From: a bacterium
GTDB taxonomy: Bacteria; Myxococcota_A; Polyangia; Nannocystales; Nannocystaceae
Length of the DNA stretch: 64,000 nt
Direction of reading: 5' to 3'
NCBI GenBank assembly: GCA_024742475.1
Contig: JANSYI010000007.1
Span: 1 to 64,000 of the forward strand
Part shown: positions 15,414 to 23,365 of the stretch, piece after piece
Position numbering within the stretch: position 1 is the stretch's first letter
Layout of the letters: every line of letters starts with the position of its first letter
Notes under the pieces: model-generated
Databases searched by the model: none
Seen by the model: the letters and a program-made list of their open reading frames with translations, nothing else
Told to the model about the DNA's origin: nothing
Program-made: the position numbers and the translations under genes

Positions 15414-17269
15414 GCCGCGGGGCGCTGCTGGGGCTGGTCCTCGCGCTGGGTTCGTCCAGCGGCTGCGCGGGGCGAAAGCTCGCCGTGCACGGGGAGCCGG
15501 GTGGCAACCTCTTGGCGCTTGCCGCAAAGCAGGGCGAGCGCGCCGACAAGCAGCACAAGGATCGCCCGCTGGTCGTGCTGATCGAGGACGACGGCCTGCG
15601 CGCCGTCGACCCGGTGACCGCAACGGATCGCTGGCGCTCCTCGCTGAGGGCTCAAGGCCACCTCGCGGCGAACGACGAGACCGTGTTCGTGCCGCTCTCC
15701 GAGCACCGACTCGCGGCGATCGACCGCCTCACGGGGGTCGTGCAGTGGAAGGTGGAGCTGCCCGGGGAGGCGCTCTCGGGTCTGGCGGCCAACGGAGCCA
15801 CGGTCGTGGCCACCGTGGTCGACCACCGCAAGGGCCGCTCTCGCGCAATCGGACTCTCCGCCCTCGACGGCGCGGTGCGGTGGATGCGACGCACGGACGC
15901 CCGCCTCGGATCGCCCGCGGTGGTCGGGTCGGTGGCGCTGGTCCCGATCGGCAACCAAGTCGTCGCGCTGGGGGCTCGCACTGGCTGGGAGCGGGCGCGG
16001 CTGGACCTCGGAGGGCCCGCACCGCAGGGCGAGGACATCATCCCGGCGGTCGAACGCGTGGCGCGGCGCGGCGAGGCGCTCTACGCCGGCACCGATCGGC
16101 AGTGGGTCGACCTGCGCACGGCCACGTCGGGGCGGCTCGATGCGCTCGAGGAGGTGCAAGGCTACGGTGACGTGTTCGAGGCCAACGAGGGGCTCGACGC
16201 GGGGCACGGCGACGCGGAGCGGCTGCACCTGTGGGTCGACCTCTCGCCCACCACGGTGGGGCACCGCGACGCGATCTTCGTGTGCCGCCGCGCGGTGGTG
16301 GCCATGCGGGTCGACGCACACGGCACGCCACACAGCGCACAGTGGACGTACATGAGCGATGGGCCCGAGTTCGTCGGCGCCGACGTGCAGGGCGATCGGG
16401 TCGTGCTGGTGCGCGAGGACGGCCTGCTGGTGCAGGTGTCCCGCGTCGACGGCTCGGAGCTCGACCGCATCGCCGGCGCGGGCCCAACCCGCGGAGCGCT
16501 GATGCTCGACATGCCGCGGCGGTTGGGCGCGCCGAGCCCGGCCACGCCGCAGCGAGAGCTCCGGCTCGCGATGATGCGGGACCTGATCCTCGATCCCGAC
16601 CCCCGACTGCTGCCCGCGCAGCAGCTCGCCGTCGAGATCCTCTGGCATGACGAGGACGCCTCGGTACGCCACGCGGTCGAGCGGATCGCCCACGGAGACG
16701 TGCGGACGGAGACCACCGTCGCCTCGGCCACGCTGCGTGCGCACGCTGCCGAGCGGCTGGCCGAGCCTTGGGGCGCCGCGACGGCCGACCAGGTGGAGGC
16801 GCTGCGCGAGGAGCTGCGCGCGCGCCCCTCGTACCTGTCGGACGTGCGCCCGCCCGCGGCCGTGCTGGCGCGAAAGGCCGTCGCCGCGGGGGACGAGGCG
16901 ATGGTCGGGGACCTGGTGGCGCTGCTCAACCACCCCAGCACCGACGCCTCCGACCTCGACCCGCTGGTGCGAGCGCTGGGGGATCTCGGCACCGCCGAGG
17001 CGCTCGAGGGCGTGGCGACGTTCCTGCGCCGTTACCACGCCGACGAGGGGGTCTTGTACGAATCGGCCGCGCTCACCTCGGCGGTGGACGTCTTGGTCGC
17101 GCACGCCGAGCAGCAGGCCCTGTTGCAACGGGTCCTGGACGACCCCTTCACCGCGCCGGCGTTGCGTGATTACATCGGGGCGCGCGTGCCCGAAGACGGC
17201 ACGCCGGTGACCCCCGATGTCCCAGAGCACCCCCCCGAAATCGCGGCTCTATCAACTCCGAGTCTGTGA
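15410..17269 (+). CDS. PQQ-like beta-propeller lipoprotein with C-terminal helical repeats
   Basis: 619 aa from GTG, with GAGGAG eight bases upstream. The signal (LGLVLALGSSSGC) ends in a lipobox-like Cys. Residues about 40-370 repeat blade units such as LRAVDPVTATDRWRSSL, AAIDRLTGVVQWKVELPG and IGLSALDGAVRWMR, typical of PQQ/WD-like propellers (BamB-like). The last 240 residues are helical, HEAT-like (VRHAVERIAHGDV, LVRALGDLGTAEALEG). It probably acts as an envelope scaffold. The upstream secreted helical protein is translationally coupled, and the ferredoxin gene starts inside its 3' end (53-bp overlap). Confidence 0.8.
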   Translation: MSRGALLGLVLALGSSSGCAGRKLAVHGEPGGNLLALAAKQGERADKQHKDRPLVVLIEDDGLRAVDPVTATDRWRSSLRAQGHLAANDETVFVPLSEHRLAAIDRLTGVVQWKVELPGEALSGLAANGATVVATVVDHRKGRSRAIGLSALDGAVRWMRRTDARLGSPAVVGSVALVPIGNQVVALGARTGWERARLDLGGPAPQGEDIIPAVERVARRGEALYAGTDRQWVDLRTATSGRLDALEEVQGYGDVFEANEGLDAGHGDAERLHLWVDLSPTTVGHRDAIFVCRRAVVAMRVDAHGTPHSAQWTYMSDGPEFVGADVQGDRVVLVREDGLLVQVSRVDGSELDRIAGAGPTRGALMLDMPRRLGAPSPATPQRELRLAMMRDLILDPDPRLLPAQQLAVEILWHDEDASVRHAVERIAHGDVRTETTVASATLRAHAAERLAEPWGAATADQVEALREELRARPSYLSDVRPPAAVLARKAVAAGDEAMVGDLVALLNHPSTDASDLDPLVRALGDLGTAEALEGVATFLRRYHADEGVLYESAALTSAVDVLVAHAEQQALLQRVLDDPFTAPALRDYIGARVPEDGTPVTPDVPEHPPEIAALSTPSL

Positions 17270-17585
17270 CGGCCCCAGCTGCGGGGTCACGCACGAGAGC
17301 GAGGCGCTCGTCGAGATCGCACAGGCGCGCATCGACGCCGACCCCGCGCTGCAGGGCCGGGTCGGCGTGTGCAGCTACACCTGCTTTGGCCGCTGCGAAG
17401 ACGGCCCCAACCTGTTCGTGCACGAGCTCTCGACCGACGACGAGCGCTACGAGGACCCCGACGACGACGTGCTCGAGGAGCAGCGCGGCTTCTACCCGTC
17501 CCTCGACGCCCAGAAGATCGGCCGGATCCTCGACGAGCACTGCAAGACCGGCGAGCCCATCACCGACCTGGTCGACGACTACTGA
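17217..17585 (+). CDS. Thioredoxin-like [2Fe-2S] ferredoxin
   Basis: 122 aa. Cysteines in CDGPSCG and CSYTCFGRC follow the CxxxxC...CxxxC pattern of thioredoxin-fold [2Fe-2S] ferredoxins and NuoE. The C-terminus (DAQKIGRILDEHCKTGEPI) also matches that family. It probably carries electrons in the cytoplasm. The gene is embedded in the upstream lipoprotein's 3' end, and converges with the dehydratase gene, overlapping it by 7 bp. Confidence 0.88.
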   Translation: MSQSTPPKSRLYQLRVCDGPSCGVTHESEALVEIAQARIDADPALQGRVGVCSYTCFGRCEDGPNLFVHELSTDDERYEDPDDDVLEEQRGFYPSLDAQKIGRILDEHCKTGEPITDLVDDY

Positions 17586-18580
17586 GCCTCGAGCGCCTGC
17601 GCGCCGCGTCCGAGATACGTGGTGAATGAGGCGGGGTCGATGTTCGCCCCGCACACGAGCACGCCCACCTGCTTGCCGGCGAGCCTCTCGCGCAAGGGAC
17701 CCCACGCGGCTGCGGTCGCGGCCGCGCCGGCGGGTTCGACCGCGAGCTTGACCCCCTCGAACAGCCGCACCATCGCGGCACACAGCGCGTCGTCGTCGAC
17801 GCGAACCACATCGTCGACGTAGCGCTGGCACAGCTCGAACGAGTAGGGCGCCGCATGCGGGGCGCCCAGCGAGTCGGCGATCGTCTGCACGCGCTCGATC
17901 GAGACCGGCGCGCCCGCGGCCAGGCTGCGGGTCATCGAGTCGGCGCCGACCGGCTCGACGCCGTACACGGCGCAGCGCGGGTTGGCTTGCTTGACCGCCG
18001 CGGCGATGCCCGCACACAGGCCGCCGCCGCCGATCGGGACGATGACCGCGTCGAGCTCGGGCCTGGCCTGCACCCACTCGAGGCCCACGGTGGCGGTGCC
18101 CAGGGCCGTGGTCGGGCCCTCGAAGGGGTGGATGAAGGTGCGGCCTTCGTCGGCCACGATCGCCTCGACGGTCTCGAACGCCTGGTGCACGTCGTCGACC
18201 AGGACGACCTCGGCGCCGAGGCGCTCGCACTTGGCCACGCGGGCGGGGTTGGCCGAGCGGGGCATCACCACCTTGGCGTGGGTGCCCAGCGTGTGGGCGG
18301 TGAAGGCCACGGCCGCCGCGTGGTTGCCCGCCGAGACCGCGGTCAGTCCGCGGCTGCGCGCCTGCTCCGAGAGGTCCCAGGCGCACAGCAGGGCGCCTCG
18401 CGGCTTGAAGCTGCCGGTGTGTTGCCATGCCTCGAGCTTGAGGTGGAGCGCGGTGCCGGCGTCGAACGCCGCGCGGGTGTCCGGGTCGTCCCACGTCCAC
18501 ACCGGGGTCTGGCGAACGGCGTCGCCCAGCCTCGCGCGGGCGGCCCGAATCCGGTCCAACGTTGGGGCCTGGGCGGTCAC
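17579..18580 (-). CDS. PLP-dependent threonine/serine dehydratase family enzyme
   Basis: 333 aa from GTG (VTAQAPTLDRIRAARARLG). It is a fold type II PLP enzyme: the Schiff-base Lys is in TGSFKPRGAL (Lys59), the substrate loop in SAGNHAAAVA, and the phosphate-binding loop in IPIGGGGLCAGIA. The length matches catabolic threonine dehydratases without a regulatory ACT domain; serine racemase is an alternative. The product of threonine deamination would be 2-oxobutanoate plus ammonia. It starts 24 bp from the divergent methyltransferase gene. Confidence 0.9.
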   Translation of the reverse strand: MTAQAPTLDRIRAARARLGDAVRQTPVWTWDDPDTRAAFDAGTALHLKLEAWQHTGSFKPRGALLCAWDLSEQARSRGLTAVSAGNHAAAVAFTAHTLGTHAKVVMPRSANPARVAKCERLGAEVVLVDDVHQAFETVEAIVADEGRTFIHPFEGPTTALGTATVGLEWVQARPELDAVIVPIGGGGLCAGIAAAVKQANPRCAVYGVEPVGADSMTRSLAAGAPVSIERVQTIADSLGAPHAAPYSFELCQRYVDDVVRVDDDALCAAMVRLFEGVKLAVEPAGAAATAAAWGPLRERLAGKQVGVLVCGANIDPASFTTYLGRGAQALEAQ

Positions 18581-18604
18581 TGCGAATCTTGTACCCTCGC
18601 GTCC

Positions 18605-19201
18605 GTGAGGTTGCACGCCCCCGCCGCTGAACGGAATGCAGGACCCATCGTCGAGATCCTGCGAACGGTCTTGCCCCCCACGGGCCGGATCCTCGAGCTC
18701 GCCAGCGGAACCGGGCAGCACTGCGCCGCCTTGGCCTCGGCCCTACCGAACCTGACGTTCCAGCCGTCCGAGCCCGACACATCCAAGCTGAGCAGCATTC
18801 GCGCGTGGACGGAGGGGCTGGCCAACGTCCAGGCCCCGATCGCGCTCGACGTGACGGCCTCGTCGTGGCCGGTGGGCGAGGTCGAGGCCATGTTTTGCGC
18901 CAACATGATCCACATCGCGCCGAACGAGGCCCTCCACGGGCTCCTCGAGGGCGCAGGCCGGCACCTGGCCCCGGGGGGCGTGCTCGCGATCTACGGCCCC
19001 TTCATGCTCGCAGGGCGGCACACGGCTCCGAGCAACGAGGCGTTCGATGCCTCGCTGCGCGCCCGCGATGCGCGTTGGGGCGTGCGGGACCTCGAGACTG
19101 TCAAAACGACCGCGCTGCCTCACGGGTTGTCGTTCGAGCGCGCCTTCGACATGCCCGCCAACAACCAGATCGTCCTGTTTCGACGCGGAGCAAAAGGCTG
19201 A
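18605..19201 (+). CDS. DUF938 SAM-dependent methyltransferase-like protein
   Basis: 198 aa from GTG. It begins in the family's fixed way, VRLHAPAAERNAGPIVEIL. Motif I is ILELASGTGQHCAALA, followed by FQPSEPD, the ANMIHIAPNEALHGLL strand and YGPFMLAGRHTAPSNEAFD. DUF938 proteins have the class I methyltransferase fold; substrate unknown. A TTG two codons in is an alternative start. Confidence 0.88.
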   Translation: MRLHAPAAERNAGPIVEILRTVLPPTGRILELASGTGQHCAALASALPNLTFQPSEPDTSKLSSIRAWTEGLANVQAPIALDVTASSWPVGEVEAMFCANMIHIAPNEALHGLLEGAGRHLAPGGVLAIYGPFMLAGRHTAPSNEAFDASLRARDARWGVRDLETVKTTALPHGLSFERAFDMPANNQIVLFRRGAKG

Positions 19202-19264
19202 CGGGGACTTTTCAAGGAACCGAGCACGTGGCAGAAGCGTTCTCACTCCCTCGGAGACCTCAAC

Positions 19265-19606
19265 ATGCGCATCGACCTGAAGAAATTTCTCGCTCTGACC
19301 AGCCTCCTCTCCGTCCCCATGATGCCCGGATGTGACGAAGAGGAAGAAGAGACCAGCACCACCGCGGCGGGCACGACCTCGGGCACCACGGACCCGGGCA
19401 GCACCGGCGGCTCCGACACCGCCGAGTCGACCACCGACGAGTCCACCAGCGGCGGCTCCACCTCCGAGGGCAGCTTCGGCACCGGATCCACCTCCGAGGG
19501 CGGCTTCGAGACCGGCTCCACCTCCGAGGGCGGCTTCGGCACCGGCTCCACCTCCGAGGGCGGCTTCGGCACCAGCACCGGCGGCGGCTCCACCACCACC
19601 GGCTGA
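19265..19606 (+). CDS. Small Ser/Thr/Gly-repeat lipoprotein
   Basis: 113 aa. The signal peptide (FLALTSLLSVPMMPGC) ends in a lipobox, with Asp at +2 after Cys. An acidic patch then leads to low-complexity Thr/Ser/Gly and four near-identical 10-residue units of the type GSTSEGGFGT encoded by 30-bp DNA repeats. A GGAG ribosome-binding site lies 8 bases upstream. Such spacer-only lipoproteins are common in Nannocystis-type genomes; function unknown. Confidence 0.75.
   Translation: MRIDLKKFLALTSLLSVPMMPGCDEEEEETSTTAAGTTSGTTDPGSTGGSDTAESTTDESTSGGSTSEGSFGTGSTSEGGFETGSTSEGGFGTGSTSEGGFGTSTGGGSTTTG
19454..19573 (+). repeat. Four 30-bp tandem repeats inside lipoprotein gene
   Basis: Four in-frame copies beginning GGCTCCACCTCCGAGGGC at 19454, 19484, 19514 and 19544, differing at a few positions. 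They encode the GSTSEGGFGT units and are likely to change in copy number by slippage. Confidence 0.9.
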
Positions 19607-19621
19607 GGCGCAGCGTCACGC

Positions 19622-20839
19622 ATGTCGTTGGTGCGTCCAACCCCGCCGCCCTTCGAGTGGGCGGACCCGTTCTTCACGTTCGGGGTCACGGGCACCAACG
19701 GCAAGACATCGACCGTGCACATGATCGCGGCCGTCATCGCGGCTGCGGGGCACCTGCCCCTTCGGATCAGCACGGTCGATTATCGTTTGGGGGACGTCGA
19801 TCTCGGGCTCCCGCACACCCGCAAGGGCTTCTTCGACGCCTTCGAAGCCGCCCGCGACGGCGGCTCGTCCTGGGCCAGCGTCGAGGTGACCTCTCGGGCG
19901 CTCGCCGACCACTACGCCAAGCGGTGGCGGTTCGACCTGGGCGTCTTCACCAACCTCTCGGCGGACCACCTCTCGACGCACGGCACCTACGAGGCGTATC
20001 TCGCCGCCAAGGCGCAGCTGTTCATTCACCTCGCCCCGGGCCGGACGGCGGTGCTCAACGCCGCCGATGAGCACGCCCTGTTCATCGACCAGGCGATCCC
20101 GCCCGACGTCCGCCGCTGCTGGTTCGGCTCCCCGACGCGGGGCCCGATCCTGCGCGATGCACAGCTCACGGCGGCGCGCGTCGAGGTGGACGCCACGGGC
20201 ACGCGGGTGGTGCTGAAGCCCTCGCCGATGGCCGATGCGCTCGGCGGCGTGCTCGAGACGCGGCTCGTTGGCGCGGTCTTTGGCGAGAACGCGCTGGCCG
20301 CCGCCGCGGCGGGGCTGAGCGCGGGGTTTCGTCCCGATGCCGTCAAGGCCGGGCTGGCCGCGTGCCCGCCCGTCCCGGGCCGTTTCGAGGTCCTCGGGCA
20401 CGACCCCGTGGCGATCGTCGACTACGCCCACACGCCCGACGCGCTCGATCGCACGTGCCGCCAAGCGCGGGCGCTGGCCCGCGGACGCCTCATCGTCGTG
20501 TTCGGGGCCGGAGGAGGCGCGTCGCCCGACAAACGTGTCCCCATGGGGCAGGCTGTTGGTGCGCATGCAGACGTCGCCTTCGTGACCGACGACAACCCCC
20601 GGGACGACGACCCAGCGCAGATCGCCGCCGCCCTGGTGGCCGGGTTGCACGAGACCTCCGCCGAGGTTCACGTGGTGCTCGACCGCGCCGAAGCGATCGA
20701 GCGCGCGATGGAGCTGGCTGCGCCGGGCGATGTGGTGGTGGTCGCGGGCAAGGGGCACGAGCAGGGGCAGATCCGAGGCGGCGAGTGCCTGCCGTTCTGC
20801 GACCGATCCGAGTTGAGGCGATGGCTGCGAACGTCGTGA
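19622..20839 (+). CDS. MurE-type Mur ligase lacking the N-terminal UDP-binding domain
   Basis: 405 aa. The chain starts almost directly at the ATP loop GTNGKT (24-29). It continues through ISTVDY, FTNLSADHLSTHGTYEAYLAAKAQLF, VDYAHTPDAL and TDDNPRDDDPAQIAAAL. The DNPR box is the meso-diaminopimelate-binding signature of MurE. Normal MurE is about 490 residues, with some 90-100 before the P-loop; that domain is missing here and no better upstream start is visible. It may ligate free muropeptides or another substrate, like Mpl-type recyclers; that is inference. Its end overlaps the next ATG by 19 bp. Confidence 0.85.
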   Translation: MSLVRPTPPPFEWADPFFTFGVTGTNGKTSTVHMIAAVIAAAGHLPLRISTVDYRLGDVDLGLPHTRKGFFDAFEAARDGGSSWASVEVTSRALADHYAKRWRFDLGVFTNLSADHLSTHGTYEAYLAAKAQLFIHLAPGRTAVLNAADEHALFIDQAIPPDVRRCWFGSPTRGPILRDAQLTAARVEVDATGTRVVLKPSPMADALGGVLETRLVGAVFGENALAAAAAGLSAGFRPDAVKAGLAACPPVPGRFEVLGHDPVAIVDYAHTPDALDRTCRQARALARGRLIVVFGAGGGASPDKRVPMGQAVGAHADVAFVTDDNPRDDDPAQIAAALVAGLHETSAEVHVVLDRAEAIERAMELAAPGDVVVVAGKGHEQGQIRGGECLPFCDRSELRRWLRTS

Positions 20840-21765
20840 ACAGCTGGCTGGCCGAGGCACGCGAGGCCCTGCGCCGCCTCGAGGATTCCCTCGCGCAGCG
20901 CCACGGGCTTTGCCGCATCGAGGTCTCGCTCGTGCCAACCGAGGGGGCGGTCACCGTGGGCGGCCACGTGCTGGTCGATCGGCTGCGGGCGCCCGTCCTC
21001 GCTGCGGTACGGCGCGCCGCCCCGGACGGGTGGACCGTGCTCGACGGGATGGAGGTCGTCCAGGGAGGGCCTTGGTACGCCCTCGAGACGGCCCGCGTCG
21101 TGTACGCCTCGGCCAGCGGGGGTGCCGTCGTCACCGTGCTGCACCCCGAGGATGGTCCGGTGGAGCGCCTCGGCGGGGTGGCGGGCGTCTCGCTCGTCCG
21201 AGATCGGTGCGGCACCGCGGCGTGGCTGCGCGAGCCGCTGGGCGCGCCCGTGGAGGCTCCCCGGCTGCCGCGACCGAGCTCGCGCGACCCCGCCGCGTTC
21301 CTGGACGCCGCGCGCAGCTTCGAGGGTACGGCGTATCGGCTCGGCGGCACCGATCACGACGCCATCGACTGCTCCGGGGTCGTGCAGCGGGCCGCATGGG
21401 GGGCGCTGCGCGTCGCGCTGCCGCGAAACACCGGCGACCTGTGGGGGCTGGGTGCGCAGCCCGGCAAGCCGCCCGCCGGACGCGGGCACCTGGTCTTCGT
21501 GTGGACGCGCGGCGAGAGCCTGCGGCACGTGGGCATCGTCGGTGAGGACATGGTCGTGCATGCGTCCCTCTCGCGCAGGGCGGTGGTGTCCGATCCCGCG
21601 CAGCGCTTCTACGCCCACGCCGCGCGCATCGACCACCTGCCGTTCGAGGCGATCCTCGCGCTGGGCGAACGCGCAGCCGGGAAGCCCAACATCCTCGCAG
21701 CCGGGGTCGTGCTGGGTCGCGTCGAGTCGACCGCGTCTGCCACCGTGGCCGACTCAGGCGCCTGA
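20821..21765 (+). CDS. NlpC/P60-family cell-wall hydrolase
   Basis: 314 aa. There is no signal peptide at the chosen ATG (MAANVVNSWLAEAREALRR), which overlaps the Mur ligase's end. The C-terminal papain-like domain carries the triad: Cys in DCSGVV (near 183), His in HVGIVGEDM (near 236) and a polar third residue in VVHAS. The N-terminal about 140 residues are an unassigned alpha/beta region, perhaps SH3-like. The coupling to a short MurE-type ligase and the apparent cytoplasmic location suggest muropeptide recycling (cleaving and religating stem peptides). This is inference. Confidence 0.85.
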   Translation: MAANVVNSWLAEAREALRRLEDSLAQRHGLCRIEVSLVPTEGAVTVGGHVLVDRLRAPVLAAVRRAAPDGWTVLDGMEVVQGGPWYALETARVVYASASGGAVVTVLHPEDGPVERLGGVAGVSLVRDRCGTAAWLREPLGAPVEAPRLPRPSSRDPAAFLDAARSFEGTAYRLGGTDHDAIDCSGVVQRAAWGALRVALPRNTGDLWGLGAQPGKPPAGRGHLVFVWTRGESLRHVGIVGEDMVVHASLSRRAVVSDPAQRFYAHAARIDHLPFEAILALGERAAGKPNILAAGVVLGRVESTASATVADSGA

Positions 21766-22164
21766 GGCGAAGCGGAACAGCCGCGTGAGCAGGCTCGGGC
21801 CGGGCTCGTCGCGGAGGAGGCGGTCGACCTGGCGTCGCACGCGTCCGCAGCACTGGCGCCCGACGCTGGCGTCGAGGACCTCGCCGTCGCGGCAGCACAG
21901 CACCGTGGGGGTGCCGTCGGCCTGCGGCGCGGGAAACCCTTGGGCGCCGCGAGGCAACAGCCGCGCGTCGACGTGCGCGAACATCACCTGGTCGGGGTCG
22001 TAATCCGCGGCAAGGTCTTCGAGCGAGGCGAGGAGAGCGCCGGTGGCGCGGGTACGGCTGTCGCCGAGCAGGATGACGACGGAGCCGATCCCATCCTCGA
22101 GGAGGCCCAAGGCATCATCGGTGGACTGGGGGATGTAGACGCGCGAGGCCGGCACGTGCGGCAC
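21754..22164 (-). CDS. Thioredoxin-fold protein without an N-terminal CxxC
   Basis: About 136 aa; the frame is open far upstream, and GTG at VPHVPASRVYIPQSTDD is my best start (another GTG lies three codons on). The order of elements fits a thioredoxin fold: SVVILLGDSRT, the helix LLASLEDLAADYD, VMFAHVDARLLP, the cis-Pro segment GTPTVLCCRDGEVL and a final helix. The usual active-site CxxC after the second strand is absent; only a late CC and GRQCCGR are present. It lies directly behind selD and overlaps the convergent NlpC/P60 gene by 12 bp. Confidence 0.65.
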   Translation of the reverse strand: MPHVPASRVYIPQSTDDALGLLEDGIGSVVILLGDSRTRATGALLASLEDLAADYDPDQVMFAHVDARLLPRGAQGFPAPQADGTPTVLCCRDGEVLDASVGRQCCGRVRRQVDRLLRDEPGPSLLTRLFRFASGA

Positions 22165-22181
22165 ACCGTAGCAGTCTGGGC

Positions 22182-23285
22182 TCAGGACGCCACAACTTCG
22201 ATCCGCTTGGAGCGTGGGCTCGGCCGCTCGACCACCTCGCCGGCGACGCAGACCCAGCCGGGCTCGGGCGCGACCGCCCGCAGTGCCTCGAGGACCTTGG
22301 GACACGCGCGGGGCCCGACGGCGGCGAGCAAGCCACCGGAGGTCTGTGCGTCGGCGAGCAGGAGCTGCGTGTGCGCGTCCTCGCGCAGCGCCTTCGCCCA
22401 CCGCGTGTGCTTGGCGGCCTCGGCGAGGTTGGTGCGGGTGCCTCCTGGGGCCACACCGGCGGCGACCAACCGCCGCGCGGCGGGCAGGGTCGCAATGGCG
22501 CTCGCGTCGATGCGCGCGCCGATCGGACCCTCGAGCATTTCGCGTAGATGTCCTAAGAAACCATAGCCCGTGACATCCGTGCATGCGTGCACGGAGCGGG
22601 CGTGGCTGGCCAAGACCTCCCCCGAAGCCTTGTTCAGCGTAGCCATGACGGCGACGGCGTCGCGCACCTCGGCCGGGGTGGCCTCGCCGCGCTTGATGGC
22701 GGTGGTGACGATGCCCGACCCCAGCGGCTTGGTCAGGATGAGCTTGTCGCCCGGCTGCGCCCCGACGTTGGTGAACACGCGCTTGGGGTGCACCTCGCCG
22801 ACGACCGCGAGGCCGTACTTGGGCTCGTTGTCGTCGACGGTGTGACCGCCGAGCAGCACCGCGCCCGATTCCCGCACCACGTCGGCGCCGCCGCGAAGGA
22901 TGTCGTGCAGCACGGACAAGGGCAGGGTCTTGCCGGGAAAGCCGACCAGGTTCAGGGCGATCAGCGGCTTGGCGCCCATGGCCCACACGTCGGACAGCGC
23001 GTTGGCGGCCGCGACCCGGCCATAGTCATAGGGGTCGTCGACGACGGGCGAGAAGAAGTCGGTCGTGCAGACCAAAGCTCGCTTGGCGTCGAGCCGATAG
23101 ACTCCGGCGTCGTCGTGGGTCTCGGTCCCGACCAAGACGTTGTCGTCGAGCACTTTGGGCAAGCGGCGCAAGACCTGCGCCAGCTCCGGGCTTCGGAGCT
23201 TGGACGCTCAACCCGCGGCCTGGGCGTACTCGGTGAGGCGAACGTCGGGGGTCTTCGGGGCGCGAGACGTCGTGCGGCGGGCCAT
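22182..23285 (-). CDS. selD: Selenide, water dikinase (SelD) with in-frame UGA, probable selenocysteine
   Basis: SelD makes selenophosphate from selenide and ATP, for selenocysteine and selenouridine synthesis. Starting at ATG 23285 the frame reads MARRTTSRAPKTPDVRLTEY, AQAAG, then TGA (codon 26, 23208-23210), then ASKLRSPELAQVLRRLPKV and on to the end: 367 residues. E. coli SelD has RLTQYSHGAG-Cys17-G-Cys19-Lys20 at this place, so the TGA occupies the Cys17 position, Lys20 is kept (Lys29) and Cys19 is Ser. The rest is intact: DFFSPVVDDPYDYGRVAAANALSD, GGHTVDDNEPKYGL, TDVTGYGFLGH and DAQTSGGLLAAV. Calling the start after the TGA (TTG near 23171) would remove the catalytic loop. A perfect hairpin lies just after the UGA. 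Confidence 0.9.
23182..23210 (-). promoter_or_regulatory. Candidate bacterial SECIS hairpin after the selD UGA
   Basis: On the minus strand, seven bases after the TGA, AGCTCCG pairs perfectly with CGGAGCT around the loop AAGCC, inside the coding region. Position and size fit bacterial SECIS elements, which sit immediately 3' of UGA and bind SelB. The loop sequence is not the E. coli GGUCUGC type, but loops vary between lineages. Confidence 0.6.
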
Positions 23286-23365
23286 GGAACGCACTCCTAG
23301 CACGGCCGCGCATCCCGCCGCGTTGGTCGTGCACGAGACGGGGCCGGTGGGATATCCTCGTGGCG

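Noticed and set aside
19454..19573. Tandem repeats as a possible CRISPR array
   Set aside because: The units are contiguous without spacers and in frame with a lipoprotein gene.
22182..23171. SelD starting at the TTG near 23171
   Set aside because: Would lack the conserved N-terminal catalytic loop; the upstream in-frame sequence matches SelD right through the TGA.
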